From assembly GCA_033239525.1 (NCBI GenBank), contig BSYO01000020.1:10666308-10730307 (forward strand): a stretch of DNA of 64,000 bases, read 5' to 3'. The position numbers and the translations under genes are program-made. Positions 34,340 to 44,292 of the stretch are shown piece after piece. The notes under the pieces were generated by a model that saw only the letters and a program-made list of their open reading frames with translations, was not told where the DNA came from and ran no database searches. The stretch comes from Nepenthes gracilis. Lineage: Eukaryota; Streptophyta; Magnoliopsida; Caryophyllales; Nepenthaceae. How positions within the stretch are numbered: the first letter of the stretch is position 1; each line of letters starts with the position of its first letter.

Positions 34340-34770
34340 TATTCTAATTGTAATACCCTAATATATTATATGAATTCTTGGTATCTACGAGGGGACGTGG
34401 CGCTCGTGAGCTTCTACGGGTTCTCATCGGTTGTTCGATGTCGGTCGGCTGTTACTTTCCCACCCGGCCAAGAAGGAACTCAGCCCCTCCTCACGCCACC
34501 AAATCCTGGGTTCCGCAAGGTACTTGAGAGGAAAGTCATTCCCAACCCTCATACAGTGGCACTCTCAACCCGGCCGGAGGCCACATGGGAACCGCTACCG
34601 AATTGATGCAAGATTTTCCTTCTTTCCACCTCGAGGACAAGGTTGTATTTGATGAGGAGGGTAATGTTACAGGTCTTATTACAACGGACACGCCGACATC
34701 GTAACAACCGATGAGAACCCGCAGCTCACGAGCGTCACGTCCCCCTCGTAGATACCAAGAATTCATATAG
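34340..34770. pseudogene. Inverted pair of chromovirus pol tails
   Basis: 34340-about 34443 is the 3' tail of pol in minus orientation ('RRYQEFI' end). At about 34443 the sequence flips to the plus strand and runs through the chromodomain region ('LTP..PGFRKVLER', 'TWEP', 'FHLEDKVVFDEEGNVTG') to the same stop at 34768-34770. The two arms form an inverted repeat with the LTRs on either side. Compared with 29247-29580, the plus arm has many small indels. Confidence 0.75.
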
Positions 34771-34796
34771 TATATTAGGGTATTACAATTAGAATA

Positions 34797-35226
34797 TTGT
34801 ATACTTGAATTATACCGGCATTATTATATCTTCCCTTAGTATACGGTCCATTAGGAATTGATATACAAAATACTGTTAGTTTAAATACTTGCTTCTGTTA
34901 GCACAAATGCTTGCTGCGTTTGTTAGTCGTTCGGCTGACTCAGCCACACCACGTGATCCCACGTGATTAGGAATCAGATTTGTATTGCCAGAACCAAGGA
35001 AATGAGAAGACAAGTATCATTTCAAATCTCTCTCTTTCTCTCGTACTTTCTTCTCCTTCCTCTTCCCTTCATTTTCCCTAATCCCTTTACCCTTCTCCCT
35101 GTTCTTCATTGCATTCCTTCCTTCCAGGACTCCCCTTCCCCCTTAAATCTTCATACTCACCAAACGGCCGAAGGATTGGTACCAATTTTGTTGCGGCTGC
35201 AACAAATTGGTGCTTTCATTGAGAGA
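34797..35226 (+). repeat. Plus-strand chromovirus LTR with adjoining leader
   Basis: Inverted copy of the 28807 LTR, ending GGCTGCAACA at 35204, followed by AATTGGTGCTTTCATTGAGAG, the primer-site/leader phrase. It is thus an LTR with internal sequence on both sides: pol tail on its left and leader on its right. Confidence 0.75.
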
Positions 35227-35593
35227 GAGCAGGCAACTGAAATGATACTTGTCTTCTCATTTCCTTGGTTCTGGCAATACAAATCTGATTCCTAATCACG
35301 TGGGATCACGTGGTGTGGCTGAGTCACTAACGACTAACAAACGCAGCAAGCATTTGTGTCTAACGAAGCAAGTATTTAAACTAACAGTATTTTGTATATC
35401 AATTCCTAATGGACCGTATACTAAGGGAAGATATAATAATGCCGGTATAATTTCAGTATACCAATATTCTAATTGTAATACCCTAATATACTATATGAAT
35501 TCTTGGTATCTACGAGGGGGACGTGACGCTCGTGAGCTTCTACGGGTTCTCATCGGTTGTTCTGATGTCGGCGTGTCCGTTGTAATAAGACCT
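35225..35593 (-). repeat. Truncated chromovirus LTR plus pol tail, minus orientation
   Basis: About 250 bp of LTR (35225 to about 35473), joined within a GA tract to the leader of the previous fragment and lacking the LTR 3' third, then about 120 bp of pol tail up to ATAAGACC at 35593. Host-like sequence resumes there. Confidence 0.75.
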
Positions 35594-35660
35594 TGGGGAA
35601 ATATGTAGCAAAGATAGAGGCTATGGCATTGACTGTGCAGCAAAGATTTGCGGCCAAAAG
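35594..35660 (+). CDS. Putative host exon, right half
   Basis: Continues the frame of 28710-28806 when the retroelement cluster is removed: 'LGKYVAKIEAMALTVQQRF' then 'AAK', ending AAAAG|GTAGC at a possible 5' splice site (35661). No stop occurs in this frame. The product is not recognised, and the short length keeps confidence low. Confidence 0.35.
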
Positions 35661-35903
35661 GTAGCATAAAATTTACCTTAACGGTACGTTTGGTTTATTA
35701 GAATTGAATAATGTGATAATATAATATTATTCCCGGGATAATAATAGAGTTGAAAATTATTATTCCCATATTTAGTTGTTGGAATATAATAAGTTAGGAA
35801 ATAGTAATCTAATATTTGGTTTGTAGAATAGTATGAGGAATAAAGTCAGAATTTGTCACAATGACCTTTTTGCCCATTTCCAAGAAAAAAGATATTTTTC
35901 CCT

Positions 35904-36280
35904 ATATATATATATATATATGTATGTATATACATATTTCTTATATATATATATATATATATATTATTCTAAATAATATGTATATAAAATACATATTTAA
36001 TAAATATTTGAAATAATATATATAATTAAATATATAATTACGTATATATATAATTTGATATTATATACACAATTTATCATATATATATATAATATTATTT
36101 ATTATAATATATATTTTTATCATGTAGAATACATATTTAATAAATATTTGATATAATATATATAATTGAATATATAATTATGTATATATAATTTGATATA
36201 TACATATATACATATGATTTGATATAAATATGTATTTATGATGGAATATATATATATAATCTATGTATATATAATACCTA
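35904..36280. repeat. (TA)n-rich tract inside the MITE
   Basis: Alternating TATATA runs with TTTGATATAT and AATACATATTTAATAAATATTTG phrases; the last recurs at about 35988 and 36128, so a roughly 140-bp block is duplicated. Confidence 0.75.
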
Positions 36281-36604
36281 TATAAGGGTGTTGCGTCCTG
36301 GGTTCCTGATTGTTATACGGATTAGGGAGCCTTTTAATCTTCCGTTGTGGGTCGATCTGGATCTGGTTCGGTCTCCGTCGCTGATAACCTAGAACCTGCA
36401 CAATACAAACCACAAACGAGAGGTCAAAGGATAACGGGGGGTTATCTCCCGTTGACACTCTAACGTTCAAGTCAAAAATCTTCCGCAATAAACAGAGGAA
36501 TGGATATTTAAAGGTAAACGTGACGGGAATGCAAAGATGCAGTGATGAGGGGAGTGTGAGAGGGATGTATTGGGAGGCTTGAGCTCCATTAATGCGTCCG
36601 GCAG

Positions 36605-36890
36605 AGGGGCAGCTTAGAGGTGCGCTCTCGGAGGGCGGCTTAGAGGTGTGTCCGCGGAGGGTGATTTAGAGGTGCACTAGCAGAGGGGCTGCTTAGATGT
36701 GCGATAGCGGAGGGCGGTTTAGAGATGTGGCCGACAGAGGGACGGCTTAGAGATGCGCCTGGCAGAAGGGCGGCTTAGAGGTGCGCCGGGCAGAAGGGCA
36801 GCTTAGAGGTGCGCCGGGCAGAAGGGCAGTTTAGAGGTGCGGCCGCGGAGGGTGGCTTAGAGGTGCTCCCGCGGAAGATGGCTTTAAGGA
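36605..36890. repeat. 26-28-bp minisatellite in the solo LTR, about 11 units
   Basis: (C/T)TTAGA anchors at 36613, 36639, 36665, 36692, 36718, 36746, 36774, 36802, 36830 and 36856: spacing 26-28 bp. Unit core is 'GGCTTAGAGGTGCGCC' plus a G-rich remainder. Confidence 0.9.
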
Positions 36891-37009
36891 GAATGACTAA
36901 ATTGCACTGGAGAGTTAACGTTCTAGCTACCTGAGCAGATAGTTGACTCTTGGACAGCGAGCCCTTGACACAAAGATGGAAAAATCATGGCTCCAGGATG
37001 GATAGCTGA

Positions 37010-37560
37010 AGGCCTCCAGACAGGAGGGAGGGCTGAGAGCTCCCTGGCGGAGGAGGATTGAGGGCCTCCAGACGGGAGGAGGGCTGAGAGCCTTTTGGCA
37101 GCAGAGGGCTGAGAGCCTCCAGAAGCGGCGGAGGGCTGACGGTCTCCTGGGTTGGTGGAGGGCTGACGGCCTCCTGGGTTGGCGAATGGCTAGCAGTCTC
37201 CTAGCGGTAGGAGGGCCGAGGCCTCGGAAGGGGCGGAGGGCCTCGAGGACGGGCGGAGGCGGACCTCCCGGACGGCGGAGGGGAGGCCTCCGGACGGGCG
37301 GAGGGCTGAAGGCCTCCAAGCTCTCGGAGGGCTAGCGGCCTCCGGGACTGGCGGAGGGCTGACGGTCTCCGAACGGGCGGAGGGTTGAAGGCTTTCTAGC
37401 TGGCGGAGGGCTGATAGCCTCTGGACGGGAGGATGACTTAGGGCCTCCTGGCGGCGGAGGGCCGATGGCCTCCAAACTAGAGGAGGACTAAAAGCCTCAA
37501 GAATTGGAGGTGGCCGAGGGGTCCCGGAGGACTTAGAGCCGAGGGGCCTCCTGGATGAGA
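37010..37560. repeat. GC-rich minisatellite in the solo LTR, about 20 units of 25-30 bp
   Basis: Repeats of a 'GGAGGGCTGA(C/G)GGCCTCC' type phrase. The unit shares GGAGGG with the neighbouring array, so both may derive from one progenitor. The minus-strand Pro/Arg-rich ORF (36927-37319) is the array read in translation. Confidence 0.85.
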
Positions 37561-38062
37561 GGAGGGATGAGGGTCTCCTGGCTGTCAGTTTGCTCTCATT
37601 GGAGATCGGCTATCGACGGCTATGCCCTTCTTCGAACCATATGGAGCCTTATGGAGCTTATTCGAGTTTCTCTAAATTGTCCTTCAATACTTGAGGGTGC
37701 TTACTTTTATAGTGGGATTTGCAGATACACTGTTTCTCCAAAAGCAATGTGGGACTTTTATTTTGAAGGAATTATGTTGGATTGTGGGCTTATTGCGGGG
37801 CTTGGCCCATTAGGCCCATGGTTACTGGACCCATCAAAGGGCATTTTTGGAATAAAAAAAATATGCGGGAATAGTTATTCCTAAATACTCGGGAATTATT
37901 AATACTTATCCATACATGGTAATAGTTATTTCCTGAGATCCGAAAATAATTACTCCTTTCAGAATATTTATTTCTTATCAAAATGTAACCAAATAGTGGA
38001 ATAAACCATTGGGAATAAGGTGGGAATAGAAATTCTATTCCCACAAACCAAACGTAGCCTAA

Positions 38063-39162
38063 AGCGATAATGTTTGCAACTGCGGAGTCATCAACATGAC
38101 TTGTCTGTTTGCTATATATATGTATGTTGCTGATGAGGAGAATAGCTAAGGGACTTTGAATTGGTGTATTCGGTTCCTAGACATGGTAGGATGTCTGCTT
38201 ATTCCTCTCTTAGTGACTAAACTTTAATTATGACCAATACTGGAAGATACACCACTTTGTGAGCGGACATATCAATGGGAAAAGGACAACAACAAAGGTG
38301 TCAACAAGACATTAATTGCTTTAGAATACATGAACAGAGGAATAATCTAGCAGTTAGGTAGAACAGTAGCCCATGTACTGGGATCCTCTGATAATCAACA
38401 TTCTGCTGAGTCTCTACTAGGTTATATTGCTAGATCTGGTCAATCTTCCTTATCTACTGTTTTCAGAGGACTCTCGTAGACTGTTATTATTTTGACATGG
38501 ATAAAAATATCAGTATTAATATTGGTCGTGGTTATATCAGTATTAGACATATGGGACAATATACATTAGAATAGATATATCAAAAAAATTTTTCGAAAAT
38601 CATAAAAAGGCAGGACCAAATCAGCCAATATTTTGAATGCTACAATATCGCCAATATTATGACATATCGTGATATTGTTGAGGCATTGGGAAATTTTAGT
38701 CGGAGGGGCTTGATACCAATACATGTCGGCTGATATTTACATCTGTGCTCGAATATTGACTAAATCATTTATCTGTGGTCAGTAAGAGTAGCTATCTTGA
38801 TCTCACGACCAACAGATCTACCTTTAGTCAGAAAAACAACTTAACTTTGTCAGAAGGGACCCTCCTGTCCTGAGACATTTTAGCATTGTGCTTTACCATA
38901 GCTGTATCACAGTGAGGACAATGAAAGAATCAAGAATTGCTGCTTTCTTCATCAGAGAGACATTTGGTTTGATTTAACAGGGTTATATGTTATGGTGTTG
39001 TATATGATCCATATGTTTGCCATGCAAGTGGGACTTGTGCTAAAATTTAGCGAATGTGTTGGAAGCAAGGGAATAGATTTTCGACTTTGGAGATCTGCAT
39101 TTTTATTATGCCTTTTTTCAAGATGGATACGTTTTACTGTTTCTTCAGTGGATTAGCTATAA
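38063..39162. other. No gene seen
   Basis: Mixed, non-repetitive texture without a supported ORF. A possible splice acceptor (TTTCTTCAG, ending 39148) lies just upstream of the next open stretch. Confidence 0.35.
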
Positions 39163-39378
39163 GGCTCAATCCTAAACTACGTGGAAACAAATGTTAGGAA
39201 AGCAAGTGTAGCAGAAAATATGTTGAGTTCAATGAGTATCCATAATAGAAAAGAGATGGCGTTTTGTAGGTTGAAGGGAATATCCATTGAAGAAACACTA
39301 AGCATGGAATTAAAAAAACGGCTTGATGTAGCCAAAGATGGTGGGTTTTTTGATCCGACTAGGGACTCGTATAATTAA
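39163..39378 (+). CDS. Unassigned ORF, possible terminal exon
   Basis: Open from after a TAA at 39160 to a TAA ending at 39378 (about 71 codons). The translation looks like a soluble, charged, helical protein end: 'ILNYVETNVRKASVAENML', 'IHNRKEMAFCRLKGISIEE', 'LKKRLDVAKDGGFFDP'. It has no ATG at its start, so it would be the last exon of a plus-strand gene whose other exons are to the left. It might belong with the split exon at 28710/35660, but I have no joining evidence and recognise no family. Confidence 0.35.
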   Translation, partial: GSILNYVETNVRKASVAENMLSSMSIHNRKEMAFCRLKGISIEETLSMELKKRLDVAKDGGFFDPTRDSYN

Positions 39379-41851
39379 TCTAAAGGATCAAACGTTCATA
39401 AAAAACCAAAAGCTAATTCTTTGATTAATACTTAAAATTTTCCTTTTACAAGTAGAATCAATTCCTTTAAAATAGAAAACTAGCAGCTAGATTAATGGGG
39501 GAGATGGAGGTTAAGGGCTAGCATTATTACATAATAATTAAAGGGCTGGACAACTTTGTTGGAGGAAAAAAATTAGGAACAGTAGAGGAACACAAGGGCA
39601 GCTACGTGGGAGGGGGTTTCAAGGAGTTTTAGTGGCACCTAGTGCCAAGGTGGAGGCGTGTGCATCATGACTGTTTTCTTAAATGTAACACTGTTGTTCT
39701 GCAGGGTCCTTCTATTTACTGGCATAATGTCCTATACTGCTGTTGCACCCCATTATGGTTGTTACATATTTTAGATTAAATGATGGGTATTCATCTCGGC
39801 TTGATGCATCAAGAAAGTGTCTAGAAACCGAATGCATTTTCAAATAAATTTTAGCTCACAAAAATTGGTTGCCCGCATGTTCTAGAGCAAATTCAATTAT
39901 ATTTTGACTTTTCATCTACTAGGATTTGCCTCTTATGTCTCCAAAGTCTACATTGGAAATTTCCACAAATTACTGCAAAAGGCTTAAATTTTCTTTTTTA
40001 TTTTTGGGAATCAAAATGTAGGCGTCTCATAGATATGTAATGTATCAATTAATAATTAGTTTATTAGATTTATGAAGACAATTTTAATTAAGCAAATTTA
40101 TCCTTGGATATCTTTTTCAAAAAATATATTTGAAACATAGATTTGAACATCTTTAGTGTTTATTTTGGATGCAAATGTAATTATTACTTGTGAGATTGGC
40201 AAATATTAATCATAAAAGGTTCACAATACTGATTTTTAACTGAAAATCAGCATAAAGAAGACGTCACAATTATTTCAAAGTTTGGTGGAAGTATTTATTT
40301 TAGATTTTAGTCAAATTGTTCTAAATCATGCATTAGAGGCTTTACTAGAGGATTGAATCTTTTCACCACACTGATGATGGCAACTGTCACATGACTTCTG
40401 TCACAGCAGAACCTTGTTAGTGTGATCGCGATTTAATGATATGGTGATAAGACATGCTTGTGAAGGGCCTGCTTAGTTATACCAAACCTTACTGAAAGTT
40501 GACATTTGCTGCATTAAGGATATTTGTTAATTGAGAAACAACTTATACTGTAATTGATCTTATTAAAAATCATTCTTAATTGTTTTTTTAATTTGTCATG
40601 ATAATTGAATGATGTTAGCTTCAATGAAATTGGTTTTCTCACAAATTCCTATATCACTATGGGACTTGCGTTGAAAAAATGTCAGTTTAACTGCTTCTCA
40701 ATTTCATTGATTAGGGTGTTGTGTGAATTGGAAATTTTGCAGTCAATGGAGAAGAAATTGCATATAAACAGTGTTAAAGTTGCAATAGTATATGATGAAT
40801 TTAGTTTTACGCATATGTTCAAAACACAAAAGATAAGCCTGACTATGTAGTTCTTGAAGAGTAGTCTATTTCGTTTAAGATTGTGGAGTATCATTCATAT
40901 CACAATTTGTGTAAGATATGTTGCCTCATATTTCAATATTTGGAGGGTTTTTCGCATACATATTTGTGTTATTAATGTAATTTAGGCTTCTCTAAAGAGC
41001 TCATTGAGTAATTATTGCCTTTTAAATGTTTGTTGTCAATTATGATACCTGCATGTAAATCTTCCTTATCTGGCAAAGTAAGCAAAGTTAACTTTCCTGA
41101 TAAGTTTCAATCACATTTAATTTTTAATTAAATATGTTGGACTTTTGCTATACTATCTAATTCAATTTGTAGGCATATATGTGACTGAGTGTGCATGCAC
41201 AAGACAGAAAAAGGTCAGAAAGAGAAAAACATAAATCTGAGTGTAGATGAGAATGAATTTATTGCACTATCAAAGCTGGGCATTCAATTATATGAATATG
41301 GAAAGTACATAATTCTTTTCCCTAGTAAGTAGAGAACAATTGCCTTTTGAAGTCAGCACCCTACCATAAAAATTCTGCTGCATTGGGCTTGGTCTTGGTT
41401 GTAGATTGACTTCCTTATTGTTATGTATAAATATGTTGCAAGTTTTTCTTTTGCAGAATAAAATTTGTTGCAACTTTTAGAAGAGTAAGATATGCATCTT
41501 CTTCATTTGTGTGTGACACTATCATGACACTTCCATCAGAAGATATACTGTAAGTAACTGCTAAATCTGCTGCATCTTTTTCCATTATTAATTCCCTTCC
41601 ATTAGACTTGCTTCTTCTATCATTACAAACATGCAATTTCACCACTTTTAGATTGTCTTGGAAGGAAACAAATTTCTCCTTTGTTGTTTATTTGACTGTC
41701 TGTTCTTCTCTTGCCTTGGCAATGATGATCATAGTGGAAGGCTTGTTGGATTGAGTTTTCAGTTACTTTCCAATACTGCTGGTATATGCCTTTGGTTACT
41801 AAAACCATTGCTTCTGCTGGTATCTGAAGATTTCTTGGTTTATTTTTCTAG
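39379..41851. other. Intergenic DNA upstream of the nucleotidyltransferase gene; no gene seen
   Basis: AT-rich single-copy-looking sequence. It should contain the promoter and perhaps a 5' UTR exon of the downstream gene. I cannot place a TATA box or start site with confidence. A TTTTTCTAG acceptor-like site ends at 41851. Confidence 0.4.
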
Positions 41852-41876
41852 GATCAAAATTCACTGCTTTTTGGAC

Positions 41877-42086
41877 ATGAATTCACCTTTCTGTTTGTGT
41901 TCTTCATCATCCTTCTCTCCTTCAAGCCCATATTCATTGTCAATTGGTGCTCAAACATGGAAGAATGCTGAGGGTTGTATCCAAGAGATCCTATCTTTTA
42001 TCCAGCCTACTCTTGCTTCTGAGCATAGAAGGAATGAGATCATTGAATACATTCAAGCACTAATTGAAGATTCCTTTGACATCAAG
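41877..42086 (+). CDS. Poly(A)-polymerase/OAS1-like nucleotidyltransferase, first coding exon
   Basis: Exon from ATG 41877 to AAG|GTAAAA (42086), 70 codons. The N-terminus is Ser-rich, then 'LSIGAQTWKNAEGCIQEIL', 'SFIQPTLASEHRRNEI' and 'EYIQALIEDSFDIK': the conserved helical entry (W..AE...EIL..IQP...S..RR..V..YVQ.LI) of the plant PAP/OAS1 substrate-binding-domain proteins. The open frame extends upstream of 41877, but TTTTTCTAG at 41851 suggests an acceptor, so an upstream UTR or coding exon is possible. Phase at the 3' end is 0 and fits the exon at 59733. Proteins of this family add or modify RNA 3' ends or are related nucleotidyltransferases; activity of this group is not firmly known to me. 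Confidence 0.75.
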
Positions 42087-42960
42087 GTAAAATTCTACTG
42101 CTCTTCTGTTCTCCTCCCCTGTGGCTTTCATTTTCGCAAAATGTTGGATTTGATTCTGGAGTTTTCTTTTCCTGTGGGCAGGCCTCAATCAGTTCATTGT
42201 CTACCACTTTTCACATGCGAATGCTAGGCGTAAAAACTAAGTTTGCATTTCATACCATTGTTTATTTCTGAACTCTTTTTTCCTTTCATTTTGGTTAGGA
42301 GGGGAAGGGGGTAGTTAAGAAACTTAGGTGAAGGGGACAAAGAAAAAGAAAGGAATAGCTTTTCCAAATGTATGTCTCTTCTGCTGTTTCTTTGAACTTT
42401 CAAGGGGTTCCTATCCTTACGTAGAAAGAGTAAAAAAAAAAAGGAAAAAAAAAAGAAAAGCCAAAGTCTCTTTATGTTTGTTCAAGCTATATTTATTGGG
42501 CTTTGTTTTTAGAGAAAAGATCCGAAAGTGTATTTGAAATCATGCCATCTTTGCCTAGTCTTAAGTTTACTATTTCACGGAAGTTCTGTATGTGGAATCT
42601 GCTGTGGTTATTTGCACAGGCTTTTTTAGTTTTCAATTTAGTTGACAATTAATGTAACGACACTACTATTTCCGTGTAATTAAAAGAGGTTGGCTTACCT
42701 TTGGTGCTTATTATCAAAAAAAAAAAAAAGAGAGATTAGTCAAGGATATGGTTAACATAAATAAGGACAAGATTGATATGCTATCATCTCTTTCCTCCTT
42801 GTACTTATCTCTTTCCTTGTTGCATTTTTTTTTTATTATTTTATAAATTGAATAGAAACTGGAAGGAAGGAGCAACTGTCATCTTGCCATATTCATGAGA
42901 ACCCAAACCCCAAATTCGTTTTGTAGCATGCCAAAGAATATAAGGGAAAAGAGAAGAAGA

Positions 42961-42962
<2 letters not shown>

Positions 42963-43005
<43 letters not shown>
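42963..43005. repeat. (GA)n microsatellite
   Basis: About 20 uninterrupted GA units in the leader of the outer copia; ORFs through it on both strands (RE and LS repeats) are artefacts. Confidence 0.95.
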
Positions 43006-43009
<4 letters not shown>

Positions 43010-43634
43010 GGTATCGCATAAGCTCACAACACGTAGATTTTCTATCGGCAGTCCAAAAGATGGTGCCCTTGCCGGTCAGGTTGAGGTGTTCTCCATTAAT
43101 GTTTGGCTCGTTGTGTGTGTGAGATTTCATTGGTGTTTTTGTTGGTGTTCTTTAGATTTCATTGGTGGTTTGTTGGTTCAGCCATTAAACTCGTGCATGC
43201 TGTGTTTGTTTAGCTCTTTGTTAGTTTCTTTGAGTTTTTATGTGTGATTTGATTCTTCATATTGTGCATGATGTGTCTATAAGTGTTTCTTCTTTTTCTA
43301 TCCTCCTTCCTACACTTAGTCAAACTTCTACCCCTTTTGTTGGGTGGTGCATGCTGTGTTCTTTATGTTCTTCTCTATCTTTTGTGGGTCAGTGTGTTGG
43401 TTTTTTGTGATGTCTCCATTCTTTGTGTTGCCCCTCTTCTGACTTATTTTAAAACAACCACTGAGAAAGTCGTGTTAGGCCACTGTTGTTGTGTTGGGCT
43501 ATTTGTGCTATCCTCTGTTAATTTTTTTTGAACATTGGGTATTGTCATCCCTTGTCATTGGTGCTCGGCTAGGATTGGTGTTACGTATTATCCACCTTTT
43601 GAGTAGATCATGTCATCTAAGTATTAAATCATTA

Positions 43635-44066
43635 ATCATGATGATCCCAGTCCCTGAAAAAATTAAACAGAAAAATTATACCTATTGGGCAAGATCTATT
43701 GAAGTGTTTCTCTATAGTAAAGGCCTATTCCATCATTTCATATCAAGAAGACCAACGCTATCATCAAGTTTCCCAATGAAGGTGAGTCCACTACTCATCC
43801 AATAATCAATAGAATAAAGAAGACAATGTAATTCTTGGGTTGATGCTATCTAGCATAGAGCCTTATATTGGGTCATCATCACTTTTTTTTTGAAACTGTC
43901 CAAGCCATTTGGGAACACCTTGAAGGCTTAAACATGTGTACTCTAGGTTTGGCAATGGAACACATTTATAAGGTTTGCAAACAATATTTTGGCCTGAAAA
44001 AGGAATGTCAAAGTGTGGTTGAATACTATAACCAATTCGTAGCCATTTTTAAAGAACGGAACTTGC
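43635..44066 (+). pseudogene. Outer copia gag, first part
   Basis: 'MIPVPEKIKQKNYTYWARSI' and 'VFLYSKGLFHHF' start the copia gag; 43868-44066 continues with 'AIWEHLEGLNM', 'IYKVCKQYFGLKKECQSVVE' and 'YYNQFVAIFKERNLL'. It is cut at 44066 by the inner copia; gag resumes at 48964 with 'FMDLKVMAKQWEGINF' and 'KFLPSLSLDFEAIL'. Frame changes between the pieces show decay. Confidence 0.8.
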
Positions 44067-44292
44067 TGTCAATTTATCTGGGTGCGCTCAATTTAGAGTT
44101 CCCTTTTTATCAAATAGAAAATTATTTTTCTAATTACAACTTATTACAATAACTTATATTCCTAATTTATAGCATAATTATAATCAATTATAGTTTATAA
44201 TTGATTATAATCAATCGAAATCTTCTAGTAAAGAAAAATATATACAATATATGGATCTTGATCCTACTGACTGGATCTTGATCCTATTGACA
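44067..44292 (-). repeat. 3' LTR of the inner copia
   Basis: 226 bp, TGTCAATT...TTGACA on the plus strand. 'CTGGATCTTGATCCTA' is duplicated in tandem near its end. Confidence 0.85.

Larger units (their letters stand above)
36289..37836 (-). mobile_element. Solo LTR of a Tat-type gypsy element, TSD AAGGG, expanded by minisatellites
   Basis: Begins TGTTGCGTCC and ends CCCATCA, with AAGGG on both sides (36284-36288, 37837-37841). It shares end motifs with the LTRs at 3011-3999 and 25532-26464 ('ATACGGATTAGGGAG', 'ACAATACAAACCACAAACGAG', 'TTCCGCAATAAACAG', 'GGACCCATCA'). At 1548 bp it is about 560-615 bp longer than those, and the excess is of the order of its two internal tandem arrays. Confidence 0.85.
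35682..38059 (+). mobile_element. PIF/Harbinger (Tourist-like) MITE, split by a solo LTR
   Basis: Left end CGGTACGTTTGGTTT (35682) and right end whose reverse complement is GGCTACGTTTGGTTT (38059) form terminal inverted repeats. TAA flanks both sides (35679-35681 and 38060-38062), the 3-bp duplication typical of PIF/Harbinger. Without the inserted LTR (36289-37836) and one TSD copy, the element is about 825 bp, AT-rich, with long (TA)n tracts and no transposase. Confidence 0.75.

Noticed and set aside
36927..37319. Pro/Arg-rich minus-strand ORF (130 codons)
   Set aside because: Read-through of the GC-rich minisatellite inside a solo LTR.
42879..43130. ORFs with 'ERERER' or 'LSLSLS' repeats
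   Set aside because: Translation of a (GA)n microsatellite.
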